Of a stretch of DNA of 9,760 nucleotides, positions 1 to 6,434 are shown piece after piece. The stretch is from positions 1 to 9,760 of the forward strand of contig JAKAMO010000093.1 of NCBI GenBank assembly GCA_021812825.1, in the 5' to 3' direction. Source of the DNA: a bacterium. GTDB taxonomy: Bacteria; Elusimicrobiota; Elusimicrobia; Elusimicrobiales; UBA9959. Position 1 is the stretch's first letter. The number at the start of each line of letters is the position of its first letter. The notes under the pieces are model-generated. The model was not told the DNA's origin, did not search any database, and saw only the letters and a program-made list of their open reading frames with translations. A program made the position numbers and the translations under genes.

Positions 1-1137
1 CTTGGGCCTGATGTTGTAGGCCATCTCGAACTCGGTGCGGGCGAACAGCCATTTCGAGAAGTGGTTCCGCCCGGCGTGGTAGAGCACCGACTCCACCGGC
101 ACTATCTGCAGCAGCTTCAGCATCGTGCCCAGGTCCGAGGCCCTGGCCAGCTCGGCGCCGGAGGCGTCGGAGAAGATGAAGTCGCCGAAGCCGAAATAGC
201 GGACGATGAAGGCGCGCAGCTGCTTCGAGAGGTCCGGCGCGGCCTTGTGCATGAAGGAGGCCTCCAGCGCGGCGGCGCTCGCCGCGAAGGACATGTTGAA
301 GGACTGCAGCAGCACCGGCATGTCCGGCGTATCGGCCTTGATGCGCCGCGTCAGTTCCAGGCCGGCCTCTGAGGTGGAGGAGCCGCCCTTCGGGTACTCG
401 ATGTCGGTTATCACGCCGAGCAGGTTGGACTTGTACTTCTCGTACAGCGCCCAGGCCTCCTCGTAGGTGCTGCAGAACAGCACCTTCGGCCGCGCGCGCA
501 GGCGCAGCATCTTCTTGGCGGGATTGAGCTCCTCGGCCATGACGATCTGCGTCTGCTTCATCAGTTCGGAGTAGATCGTCGGCAGGTAGGAGGAATAGAA
601 CTTGATGTTGTCCTCCACCAGCAGCACGGCCTGCACGCCCACCTGGGAGTCGTGCTCGAAGTTCTGCGCGTCCTCGATTATGTTGATTATCGCGGAGAAG
701 ATGCGGGTATCGCCGCTCCAGAGGTACAGGCCGTCGGCCAGCGCGCAGGCCTCCTCGGGTATGCTGGAGATGTCCTGGGTGTTGAAGGAGAGCAGGACCA
801 CCGGGAGGCCGGGCTTCGTGGCCTTCAGTTTCCTGAAGAAGTCCCCCATGTCGGTCTCGCCCACCTGGATCATCGCTATGACCAGGTCGTAGGAGCCGCG
901 CTTGAGCTTTTCCAGCGCCTTCTCGGCCGTGGAAACGCGGGTTATGCGCGGGGCCGAGCGCGGGGAGGAGTCCAGCATCTCCCCGAACAGCGCCTCGTTA
1001 AGGCGGTCGTCGTCGGCCAGCAGGAAGGAGTCGTAGAGCGAGGCCACCAGCAGGACGTTCTTTATCCTGTGCGGCATCAGCTTCTCGAATCCGCCGAATT
1101 CCACCTCGTAGTCGCCAGCGCGCTTGTTGTTCTCCAT
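1..1137 (-). CDS. Receiver-domain PEP synthase / PEP-pyruvate-binding protein, N-terminal part
   Basis: This is a partial gene: 379 codons run from an ATG at 1137 to the left edge with no stop. I recognise the N-terminal region of large PEP synthase-like (PpsA/PPDK family) proteins of Bacteroidota and related phyla, which carry two receiver-like domains before the ATP-grasp PEP/pyruvate-binding domain. Residues about 21-155 form a degenerate receiver: the usual phospho-acceptor Asp is replaced in the stretch DLVIAMIQVGE (84-94). Residues about 168-305 form a second receiver that keeps acidic E175/D176, a candidate phospho-acceptor D245 in GVITDIEYP, and K298. A linker follows, with GFGDF (316-320) and LYHAGRNHFSKWL (352-364), typical of this family. 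The catalytic ATP-grasp and phosphohistidine domains would lie outside the window, so enzyme activity is inferred from family likeness. There is no clear Shine-Dalgarno; a TAGAAT box (1146-1151, minus) lies so close to the ATG that a leaderless transcript is possible. The internal Met21 is an alternative start. Confidence 0.8.
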   Translation of the reverse strand, partial: MENNKRAGDYEVEFGGFEKLMPHRIKNVLLVASLYDSFLLADDDRLNEALFGEMLDSSPRSAPRITRVSTAEKALEKLKRGSYDLVIAMIQVGETDMGDFFRKLKATKPGLPVVLLSFNTQDISSIPEEACALADGLYLWSGDTRIFSAIINIIEDAQNFEHDSQVGVQAVLLVEDNIKFYSSYLPTIYSELMKQTQIVMAEELNPAKKMLRLRARPKVLFCSTYEEAWALYEKYKSNLLGVITDIEYPKGGSSTSEAGLELTRRIKADTPDMPVLLQSFNMSFAASAAALEASFMHKAAPDLSKQLRAFIVRYFGFGDFIFSDASGAELARASDLGTMLKLLQIVPVESVLYHAGRNHFSKWLFARTEFEMAYNIRPK

Positions 1138-1163
1138 AGACAGATATTCTACAAAAACCTGCG

Positions 1164-1178
1164 CCCGGCCGCGCCGGG
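1164..1178. repeat. Perfect 6-bp GC inverted repeat in the divergent spacer
   Basis: CCCGGC, then three bases, then GCCGGG. It lies between the palindromic -10 (1215-1224) and the start of the minus-strand PEP-synthase gene. If transcription leftwards begins near 1210 it would form a hairpin in that leader. It could equally be a dyad protein-binding site or chance in GC-rich DNA. There is no T-run on the minus strand to make it a clear terminator. Confidence 0.35.
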
Positions 1179-1189
1179 AGGGCAGGGGG

Positions 1190-1220
1190 GTGCCAGACTG
1201 CCGGTAAAATTATTTATAAT
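1190..1220 (+). promoter_or_regulatory. Candidate sigma70-type promoter for serC
   Basis: A perfect TATAAT (1215-1220) lies in a short AT-rich island in otherwise GC-rich DNA. The best -35 match is GTGCCA (1190-1195, 4 of 6 bases), at a 19-bp spacing that is slightly long. The predicted transcription start near 1227 gives serC a leader of about 48 nt. The -10 is half of the palindrome TATAATTATA (1215-1224), so the same bases also read TATAAT on the minus strand, towards the PEP-synthase gene. Confidence 0.55.
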
Positions 1221-1263
1221 TATAGGCGTGAGGGAAAAACTGTCGTAACCCTATTTCGTTAAC

Positions 1264-1268
1264 AGGAG
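1264..1268 (+). promoter_or_regulatory. Ribosome binding site of serC
   Basis: AGGAG, six bases before the ATG at 1275. It fixes the start of serC. Confidence 0.7.
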
Positions 1269-1274
1269 AACAAC

Positions 1275-2453
1275 ATGGAAAAACCAGTCAAGAAACCAGG
1301 CTGCCCCAACTTCTCTTCCGGCCCCTGCGCCAAGCGCCCCGGCTGGACCGTGGACGCGCTTAAGGGCGCTCTCGTCGGCCGCTCCCACCGCTCCAAGGAG
1401 GGCAAGGCCCGCCTGCAGGAGGTCTCGGACCGCATGAAGAAGGTCCTGAACCTGCCGGCGGACTACCGCATAGGCGTGGTGGCCGGCTCGGACACCGGCG
1501 CGGTGGAGCTGGCTATGTGGTCGCTGCTGGGCCCCAGGCCGGTGGACATCTTCGGCTGGGAGTCGTTCAGCAAGGGCTGGATCACCGACGCGGTGAAGTA
1601 CCTCAAGCTCCCGAAGGTCAACGAGTACAAGGCCGACTACGGCAAGCTGCCGGACCTGAAGAAGGCCGACCCGAAGAACGACATCATCTTCACCTGGAAC
1701 GGCACTACCTCGGGCGTGAAGGTCCCGAACCTCGACTGGCTGCCGAAGGACCACGACGGCATCGTGATCTGCGACGCCACCTCCGGGGTCTTCGCGATGG
1801 ACATGGATTTCACTAAGCTCGACGTAGTGACGTTCAGCTGGCAGAAGGTGCTGGGCGGCGAGGCCGCGCACGGCGTGATAATCCTCTCGCCGCGCGCCGT
1901 GAAGCGCATGGAGGAGCAGAACGCCAAGATCACCTGGCCTATGCCGAAGATCTTCCGCCTGGTGGACGAGAAGAAGCTCGCCCCCGGCGAGCTCGAGTAC
2001 AGCACCATCAATACCCCGTCCATGCTCTGCGTCGAGGACGCGATAGACGCCCTGAAGTGGGCCGAGACGATAGGCGGCCTGCCCGGGCTCGTTAAGCGCT
2101 CCACCGCCAACCTGGCCGCTTTCGAGCGGTGGGTCGAGAAGTCGAACTGGATAGCCTTCCTCGCCGAGTCCAGGGAGATCCGCTCCAACACCTCGGTCTG
2201 CTTCAGGATAAAGTCCGAGTGGTTCCTGAAGCTCCCGGCCGAGGAGCAGGCCAAAGCGGCCAAGAAGATCACCGGCCTGCTGGACAAGGAGGGAGTGGCC
2301 AAGGACATCAACTCCTACGGCAAGGCTCCCGTCGGGATCCGCGTCTGGTGCGGGGCCACCGTGGAGACGGCCGACATCGAGGCCCTCATCCCGTGGCTTG
2401 ACTGGGCCCACGAGCAGGTTTCGAAGGAATACGCCAAGGAGGCCGTGAAATGA
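1275..2453 (+). CDS. serC: Phosphoserine aminotransferase (SerC)
   Basis: A 392-residue PLP-dependent class V aminotransferase. It converts 3-phosphohydroxypyruvate plus glutamate to O-phosphoserine plus 2-oxoglutarate in the cytoplasm, the second step of serine synthesis. Visible landmarks are NFSSGPCAKRPGW near the N-terminus (12-24), SHRS (37-40), the cofactor-binding stretch GSDTGAVELAMW (71-82), CDATS with D167 expected to contact the PLP ring, and FSWQKVLGGEAAHG with K191 as the likely Schiff-base lysine. The sequence resembles the Methanosarcina/alphaproteobacterial SerC subfamily rather than the E. coli type. The start is supported by AGGAG six bases upstream and by alignment of the N-terminal motif. 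The stop overlaps the serA start (ATGA), so the two are probably translationally coupled. A related aminotransferase activity such as serine-glyoxylate cannot be excluded from sequence alone, but the serA neighbour favours SerC. Confidence 0.93.
   Translation: MEKPVKKPGCPNFSSGPCAKRPGWTVDALKGALVGRSHRSKEGKARLQEVSDRMKKVLNLPADYRIGVVAGSDTGAVELAMWSLLGPRPVDIFGWESFSKGWITDAVKYLKLPKVNEYKADYGKLPDLKKADPKNDIIFTWNGTTSGVKVPNLDWLPKDHDGIVICDATSGVFAMDMDFTKLDVVTFSWQKVLGGEAAHGVIILSPRAVKRMEEQNAKITWPMPKIFRLVDEKKLAPGELEYSTINTPSMLCVEDAIDALKWAETIGGLPGLVKRSTANLAAFERWVEKSNWIAFLAESREIRSNTSVCFRIKSEWFLKLPAEEQAKAAKKITGLLDKEGVAKDINSYGKAPVGIRVWCGATVETADIEALIPWLDWAHEQVSKEYAKEAVK
2436..2442 (+). promoter_or_regulatory. Strong ribosome binding site of serA inside serC
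   Basis: AAGGAGG, seven bases before the ATG at 2450, within the last codons of serC. It supports independent initiation of serA in addition to coupling through the ATGA overlap. Confidence 0.75.
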
Positions 2454-3400
2454 GCAAGGTCCTTATAGCCGACAAGGCAGATCCGCTCTGCGAGAAGGTG
2501 CTGAAGGAGCGCGGGCTGGACGCCGTCGTGAAGACCGGCATGAAGCCCGAAGAGCTGAAGGCCTGCGCGCACGAGTACGACGCCATCATAGTCCGCTCCG
2601 CCACCAAGATCACGCGGGAGATATTCGAGGCCGCTAAGAACCTGAAGGCCGTGGCCCGCGCCGGAGCGGGCGTCGACAACATCGACGTGGCGGCCGCCAG
2701 CGAGAAGAAGGTGCTGGTGATGAACACGCCTTTCGGGAATACCGTCTCCACCGGCGAGCACGCCATAGCCATGATGATGGCTCTGGCGCGCCACATCCCC
2801 CAGGCCAACGCGTCCACGCACGCCGGCAAGTGGGAGAAGAGCCGTTTCGAGGGAGTGGAGATAACCGGCAAGACCCTCGGGGTGGTCGGCTGCGGCCATA
2901 TAGGCGCCGTCGTCGCCGACAGGGCCCGCGGGCTGAAGATGAACGTTATCGTGTACGACCCCGTCATGAACGCTGAGCGCGCCAGGGAACTGGGCGTCAA
3001 GATGGCGACGCTGGACGAGCTCTACGCTAAGTCCGATTTCATCACCTACCATGTGACCATCAACCCGGCCACCAAGGGGATGATAAACAAGGACGCTATA
3101 GCCAAGATGAAGAAGGGCGTGCGCCTGATTAACTGCGCCCGCGGCGCGATATTGGTCGAAGAGGACGTGAAGGCGGCCGTGGAGAGCGGGCAGATCGCCG
3201 GCCTGGCCGTGGACGTCTATTCAGAGGAGCCCGCTACCAGGCACCTCTTCTTCGGCATGGAGAAGGTGATCTGCACGCCGCATATCGCCGCCTCCACCAA
3301 GGACGCGCAGGTGACGGTGGCCAGGCAGGCGGCCGAGCAGATAGCGGACTACCTGCTGGACGGCAAGCGCACCCACGCGGTCAACGGCGAGAAGATATAA
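2450..3400 (+). CDS. serA: D-3-phosphoglycerate dehydrogenase, short form (SerA)
   Basis: A 316-residue member of the D-isomer-specific 2-hydroxyacid dehydrogenase family. It oxidises 3-phosphoglycerate to 3-phosphohydroxypyruvate with NAD, the first step of serine synthesis. The Rossmann motif is GVVGCGHIG (144-152). The substrate-binding loop RSATKIT (49-55) and ARAGAGVDNID (69-79) are typical of SerA. The expected catalytic set is R231 (NCARGAI), E260 (VYSEEP) and H278 (CTPHIAAST). It ends soon after the core fold and lacks the C-terminal ACT domain of E. coli SerA, so serine feedback through ACT is not expected. It overlaps serC by four bases (ATGA) and has a strong AAGGAGG. The family contains other 2-hydroxyacid dehydrogenases, but the overlap with serC makes SerA the clear reading. 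Confidence 0.92.
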   Translation: MSKVLIADKADPLCEKVLKERGLDAVVKTGMKPEELKACAHEYDAIIVRSATKITREIFEAAKNLKAVARAGAGVDNIDVAAASEKKVLVMNTPFGNTVSTGEHAIAMMMALARHIPQANASTHAGKWEKSRFEGVEITGKTLGVVGCGHIGAVVADRARGLKMNVIVYDPVMNAERARELGVKMATLDELYAKSDFITYHVTINPATKGMINKDAIAKMKKGVRLINCARGAILVEEDVKAAVESGQIAGLAVDVYSEEPATRHLFFGMEKVICTPHIAASTKDAQVTVARQAAEQIADYLLDGKRTHAVNGEKI

Positions 3401-3411
3401 GGCGCCAATTT

Positions 3412-3437
3412 CCCGCCTCGCTCCGAGGTCGGTTTTT
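3412..3437 (+). terminator. Candidate intrinsic terminator after serA
   Basis: Stem CCTCG (3416-3420) pairs with CGAGG (3424-3428) around a 3-nt loop. Weak flanking pairs extend it (G3415-T3429, C3413-G3431, C3412-G3432), and five T residues follow (3433-3437). It starts 12 bases after the serA stop. The short stem suggests partial termination, letting some transcription reach the DUF1015 gene. It is also the first member of the hairpin array described next. Confidence 0.5.
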
Positions 3438-3440
3438 AAC

Positions 3441-3600
3441 GCCGTCGCTCGCTTCGGTTTTATCGGTGCCTGCGGAACTCGCCCAAAAGGCAAAGCTTTT
3501 GGGCTCAGACATTCCTCGGCATCCCGGAGGGATACCCTCTAAAACCTCGCTCGCGAGGCTAAACCTCCCGGTCGCTCGCCGGGAAACAGGCGCCTCGCTG
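3441..3600. repeat. Array of small hairpins with recurring TCGCTCG core
   Basis: With the preceding terminator this fills the 222-bp spacer between serA and the DUF1015 gene, which holds no credible gene. Perfect inverted repeats are: GCCCAAAAG/CTTTTGGGC (3481-3504, 9-bp stem); ATCCC/GGGAT (3521-3533), which competes with GAGGG/CCCTC (3527-3539); CCTCG/CGAGG (3545-3558); and CCCGG/CCGGG (3568-3583 region). TCGCTCG occurs at 3445, 3547 and 3572, with shorter forms TCGCTC at 3418 and TCGCT at 3595. Units near the end are introduced by AAACCT or AAACAGG (3542, 3561, 3584). This looks like a REP/BIME-type intergenic element or a degraded repeat cluster. A structured mRNA leader or decay/processing region is an alternative. 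Confidence 0.5.
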
Positions 3601-3622
3601 GGAAGATTAAGGAAGACTTCTT

Positions 3623-4882
3623 ATGACAAAGCTGCCGCTTTTTTCGCCGATATTCGGCATCCGGCCCGCCTCGCAGGCGAAGGCCCAGGAGATAATCGCG
3701 CCGCCCTACGACGTGCTCAACTCGGACGAGGCCCGCGAGCTGGCCAAGGGCAAGCCCAACAGCTTCCTGCACGTCTCCAAGGCGGAGATAGACCTGCCTC
3801 CGGGGACCGACGTCTACTCGGAGGCCGTCTACAGCAAGGCCGCGGAGAACTTCGAGAGGATGCTGAGGGAGGGGCTGTTGCTGCGCGAAAGCAAGCCCTG
3901 CTTCTACGTCTACCGCCTGCAGATGGGCGGCCATGTGCAGACCGGGCTGATGGTCGGCGCCTGCGTGGACGATTACGACGCCGGCCGCATCCGCCGGCAC
4001 GAGTTCACCCGGCCCGTGAAAGAGGACGACCGCGTCAACCAGATCAAGCACGTGAAAGCGCAGACCGGCCCGGGCATCATAGCCTACAAACAGGTCCCGG
4101 AGATAGACGCCGTGATAAAGAATAACGTGCGGAAGGAGCCGCTGTTCTCCGCGAAAGGCTCTGGCGGCGTCATACATACCCTCTGGCTGGTGGACGAGGA
4201 GGCGGACATAAAGGCCATCTCCGCCGCCTCCGAGAAGCAGAAGACGGTCTACATCGCCGACGGACACCACAGGAGCGCGGCCGCCAGCCGCGTCAAGAAG
4301 CTGATGGTCGCGGAGCGCGGCGCCGGGCATAAAGGCGACGAGCCGTACAACGTCTACCTCGCGGCCGCTTTCCCGGTGGACGAGATGAAGATCTGGGACT
4401 ACAACCGCGTGGTAAAGGACCTCAACGGGCTAGCCCCCGAGCAGTTCCTCGCCAAGGTGAGAGAGAGCTTCGAGGTGAAGGCGGCCCCCGGCCGGGCCAA
4501 GCCGGCCGCGCGCCGCGAGTTCGGCCTGTACCTGGGCGGCAAATGGCACCTGATGAAGCCGTCCGTGAAGACCCCGACGAGGGGGGAGGACCCGGTGAAG
4601 GCGCTGGACGTCAGCGTGCTGTCGGACCTAGTGCTGGACCGCGTCCTCGGCATCAAGGACCTGCGGAAGAGCGACCGCGTGGATTTCGTAGGAGGCATCC
4701 GAGGGCTGGAGGAACTGGAGAAGCGCGTGAACTCCGGCGAGATGGCCGCCGCTTTCGCGCTGTTCCCGACTTCGCTCGACGAACTGATCAGCGTGGCGGA
4801 CGACGGGCAGGTGATGCCGCCCAAGTCCACCTGGTTCGAGCCTAAGCTGGCGGACGGGGTGGTCTCCAACCCGCTGCTCTGA
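3623..4882 (+). CDS. DUF1015 family protein, probably serine-metabolism linked
   Basis: A 419-residue soluble protein of the DUF1015 (COG4198) family, at normal full length. Family landmarks are APPYDV (26-31), RRHEFT (124-129), KEDDR (133-137), the strongest motif IADGHHRSAAA (211-221), DVSVLSDLVLDRVLGI (329-344) and the C-terminal MPPKSTWFEPKL (398-409). The ADGHHR motif resembles the core of ParB/sulfiredoxin-fold proteins, a fold that also includes the archaeal free-serine kinase SerK. From memory, genes of this family sit next to serC-serA in other bacteria, notably Bacteroidota, and the same order is seen here. A role in serine or phosphoserine metabolism is therefore a reasonable inference, but the reaction is not shown by the sequence. 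The start has AAGGA nine bases upstream. The hairpin-rich spacer and terminator-like stem after serA may let it be expressed at a different level. Confidence 0.85.
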   Translation: MTKLPLFSPIFGIRPASQAKAQEIIAPPYDVLNSDEARELAKGKPNSFLHVSKAEIDLPPGTDVYSEAVYSKAAENFERMLREGLLLRESKPCFYVYRLQMGGHVQTGLMVGACVDDYDAGRIRRHEFTRPVKEDDRVNQIKHVKAQTGPGIIAYKQVPEIDAVIKNNVRKEPLFSAKGSGGVIHTLWLVDEEADIKAISAASEKQKTVYIADGHHRSAAASRVKKLMVAERGAGHKGDEPYNVYLAAAFPVDEMKIWDYNRVVKDLNGLAPEQFLAKVRESFEVKAAPGRAKPAARREFGLYLGGKWHLMKPSVKTPTRGEDPVKALDVSVLSDLVLDRVLGIKDLRKSDRVDFVGGIRGLEELEKRVNSGEMAAAFALFPTSLDELISVADDGQVMPPKSTWFEPKLADGVVSNPLL

Positions 4883-4893
4883 GCGGCGGTGCC

Positions 4894-4931
4894 GCGGCCC
4901 GGGGAGCGGCCGCATGACCGGTATATCATGA
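4894..4931 (+). promoter_or_regulatory. Kinase leader: hairpin with RBS in its loop and a 5-codon upstream ORF
   Basis: GCGGCC (4894-4899) and GGCCGC (4908-4913) can form a 6-bp GC stem whose loop carries the purine run GGGGAG (4901-4906). That run lies seven bases before an ATG at 4914, which opens a five-codon ORF reading MTGIS and ending TGA at 4929-4931. This stop overlaps the kinase ATG (4928) as ATGA. The kinase ATG itself has no Shine-Dalgarno at normal distance. The arrangement would fit translational coupling through a leader peptide. It could also be coincidence in GC-rich DNA. Confidence 0.35.
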
Positions 4932-5989
4932 AGGGATTGAAGGACTTCTTTTTCGGTACCAGGCGGCGGGCCCTGGTCTCCGGCCTTGCCTGCTTCGCGC
5001 TGGTATCGGCCGGGGATTTCCTGGTAAGGAACGAGATCTCCATCGATGTATTCTACTTCCTGCCCATCTTCATCCTGACCTGGCGGGGAGGGCTGTGGCT
5101 CGGCATGACCACGGCCGTGGCCAGCGTCTTCGTCTGGCTGCTGGACGAGCGCATCTACATCCCGGACCTGACGGGCCAGGTGCATGTGATAATCTGGAAC
5201 GCGGTGGTGCGACTGGCCTTCTTCGCGGTGGTGGTCGCTCTCATAGACCGTCTGCGGGAGATGGTCTACAGGGAGAGAGCCGCCTCAAAGCTTAAATCCC
5301 TGATGATCCATACGGTCAGCCACGAGTTCAACAACGCCCTTACCGGCCTTGCCGCGGGCCTGTTCCTGCTCAAGGAGACGGACCTCTCGGCCGGAGAGAC
5401 GCCCCGGAGGGAGATCTATACGGCCATGCAGGCGGCTCAGCGCAAGCTTGCGCTTTACGTCAAGAACATACTGAACGAGGCGCGCATGGAGGAGGGACGC
5501 TTCAAGATAGAGAGGATGCCCGTTCTGTTGCGCGACCTGGCCGCGGACGTCGCCGGGTCCCTCGCCGAGATGCTGCGCCAGAAGGAGATAGAGCTCGATA
5601 CCGAGCTGCCTACGGAGCCCCTGCTGGTCAACGCCGACAGCGAGGCGATGGCGCTGGTGATAAGCAACCTGATAGGGAACGCCGTAAAATATACCGGCAG
5701 CGGCGGCAGGATAACCGTGAGGATAGGCCGGGCTTCTCCCGGCAGCGTCTCGTTCTCGGTGGAGGATTCGGGTATAGGGATTTCGCCGGAAGACATGGAG
5801 CGGATCTCTTCCGGCTTCTTCCGTACCGAGGAAGGCCGCGCCAGGGCAGGCGGCTTCGGCCTTGGGCTGCTGATAACCAGCGAGTTGCTGGCCCTGCACG
5901 GCAGCAGGCTTCAGGTACAAAGCGAGAAAGGCAAGGGCTCCCGGTTCTTCTTCGAGCTGCCGGAATACAGACCCGATCTGAAGATTTGA
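4928..5989 (+). CDS. Membrane sensor histidine kinase
   Basis: 353 residues from the ATG at 4928. The N-terminal third holds about four hydrophobic segments (roughly 13-33, 40-52, 55-72, 88-107) with almost no periplasmic loop, a compact membrane sensor seen in many bacterial kinases; its signal is unknown. A short linker leads to the dimerisation helix with H-box TVSHEFNNALTGL (129-141) and likely phosphorylated H132. The ATP-binding domain shows the N-box NLIGNAVKYT (247-256), G1 box EDSGIGI (279-285) and G2 box GGFGLGL (308-314), so the kinase looks active. A GTG at 4889 would add 13 residues, but it has no Shine-Dalgarno and the added sequence is Pro/Arg-rich, so I prefer the ATG. The response regulator starts 19 bases after the stop and is the likely partner. 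Confidence 0.9.
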   Translation: MKGLKDFFFGTRRRALVSGLACFALVSAGDFLVRNEISIDVFYFLPIFILTWRGGLWLGMTTAVASVFVWLLDERIYIPDLTGQVHVIIWNAVVRLAFFAVVVALIDRLREMVYRERAASKLKSLMIHTVSHEFNNALTGLAAGLFLLKETDLSAGETPRREIYTAMQAAQRKLALYVKNILNEARMEEGRFKIERMPVLLRDLAADVAGSLAEMLRQKEIELDTELPTEPLLVNADSEAMALVISNLIGNAVKYTGSGGRITVRIGRASPGSVSFSVEDSGIGISPEDMERISSGFFRTEEGRARAGGFGLGLLITSELLALHGSRLQVQSEKGKGSRFFFELPEYRPDLKI

Positions 5990-6008
5990 TATTTAGGATG
6001 GTGCTATT

Positions 6009-6434
6009 ATGGCTCACAAAGTGCTGATAGTGGACGACGAGGAGAACATTCTGCTGATAGTGAAGCAGGCGCTGTCCGGCCACTGCGACGTCCTCACGGC
6101 CGTGGACGGGCCGACCGCCCTGGAGATAATTTCCCGCGAGAAGCCCGATTTCGTGTTCCTGGACATAAGCATGCCGGGGATGTCCGGCGTGATGGTCCTG
6201 GAGAAGATACGCGGCCTGGCCGCCGCGCCGGTGATCTGGATGCTGACCGGTGACGAGGACCTGGAGATGGCGGCCTTCACGCTGAAAGGCGGGGCCAGCG
6301 GCTATCTCACGAAGCCTTTCGACGTGGACCGTCTCCGCGCGGTGGTCTTCAACGCGCTGCAGGACCTGGAGAAGCGGGACGAGCATAACGGCTCGAGCGA
6401 CAAGCCCTGGCGGGTGAAGAAAGGCAAGAAGTGA
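6009..6434 (+). CDS. Single-domain response regulator (CheY-like)
   Basis: 141 residues. One receiver domain spans about 3-120, with the acidic pair D9/D10 (IVDDEEN), phospho-acceptor D52 (FLDISMPGMSG), switch T80 and K102 (LTKPFD). All key residues are present, so phosphorylation by the upstream kinase is likely. The remaining 20 or so residues are a charged, Lys-rich tail (ending WRVKKGKK), too short for a DNA-binding domain. The output is therefore probably a protein contact or transfer to another receiver or phosphotransfer protein. AGGA lies ten bases before the ATG. Its last four bases overlap the next gene (GTGA), suggesting the transglutaminase-like protein is co-expressed. Confidence 0.92.
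   Translation: MAHKVLIVDDEENILLIVKQALSGHCDVLTAVDGPTALEIISREKPDFVFLDISMPGMSGVMVLEKIRGLAAAPVIWMLTGDEDLEMAAFTLKGGASGYLTKPFDVDRLRAVVFNALQDLEKRDEHNGSSDKPWRVKKGKK

Noticed and set aside
652..1248. 198-codon plus-strand open frame
   Set aside because: It is antisense to the receiver-domain PEP-synthase gene, whose family sequence is recognisable; no good start signal.
1251..2411. 386-codon open frame on the minus strand opposite serC
   Set aside because: It mirrors the well-supported serC on the other strand; the product is rich in Gly, Arg, His and Leu with no family motif, as expected for antisense frames in GC-rich DNA.
3441..3600. CRISPR array or attachment site
   Set aside because: The repeats are short, of differing sequence and hairpin-forming, with no regular repeat-spacer length and no cas or integrase gene nearby.
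3466..4125. 219-codon plus-strand frame through the hairpin spacer into the DUF1015 gene
   Set aside because: Most of it lies out of frame within the DUF1015 gene, the product is Arg/Pro-rich, and the spacer part is made of inverted repeats.
4906..4913. Eight-base palindrome GCGGCCGC
   Set aside because: Such palindromes are expected by chance at this GC content; its only possible meaning is as part of the leader hairpin already described.
4889..4927. GTG start adding 13 residues to the kinase
   Set aside because: No Shine-Dalgarno upstream and the added residues are Pro/Arg-rich and unlike a membrane-protein start; ATG at 4928 preferred, though not proven.
5986..6010. TTGATA and TATTAT boxes before the response regulator
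   Set aside because: The spacing is only 13 bases and the second box overlaps the start codon, so it is not a plausible promoter.
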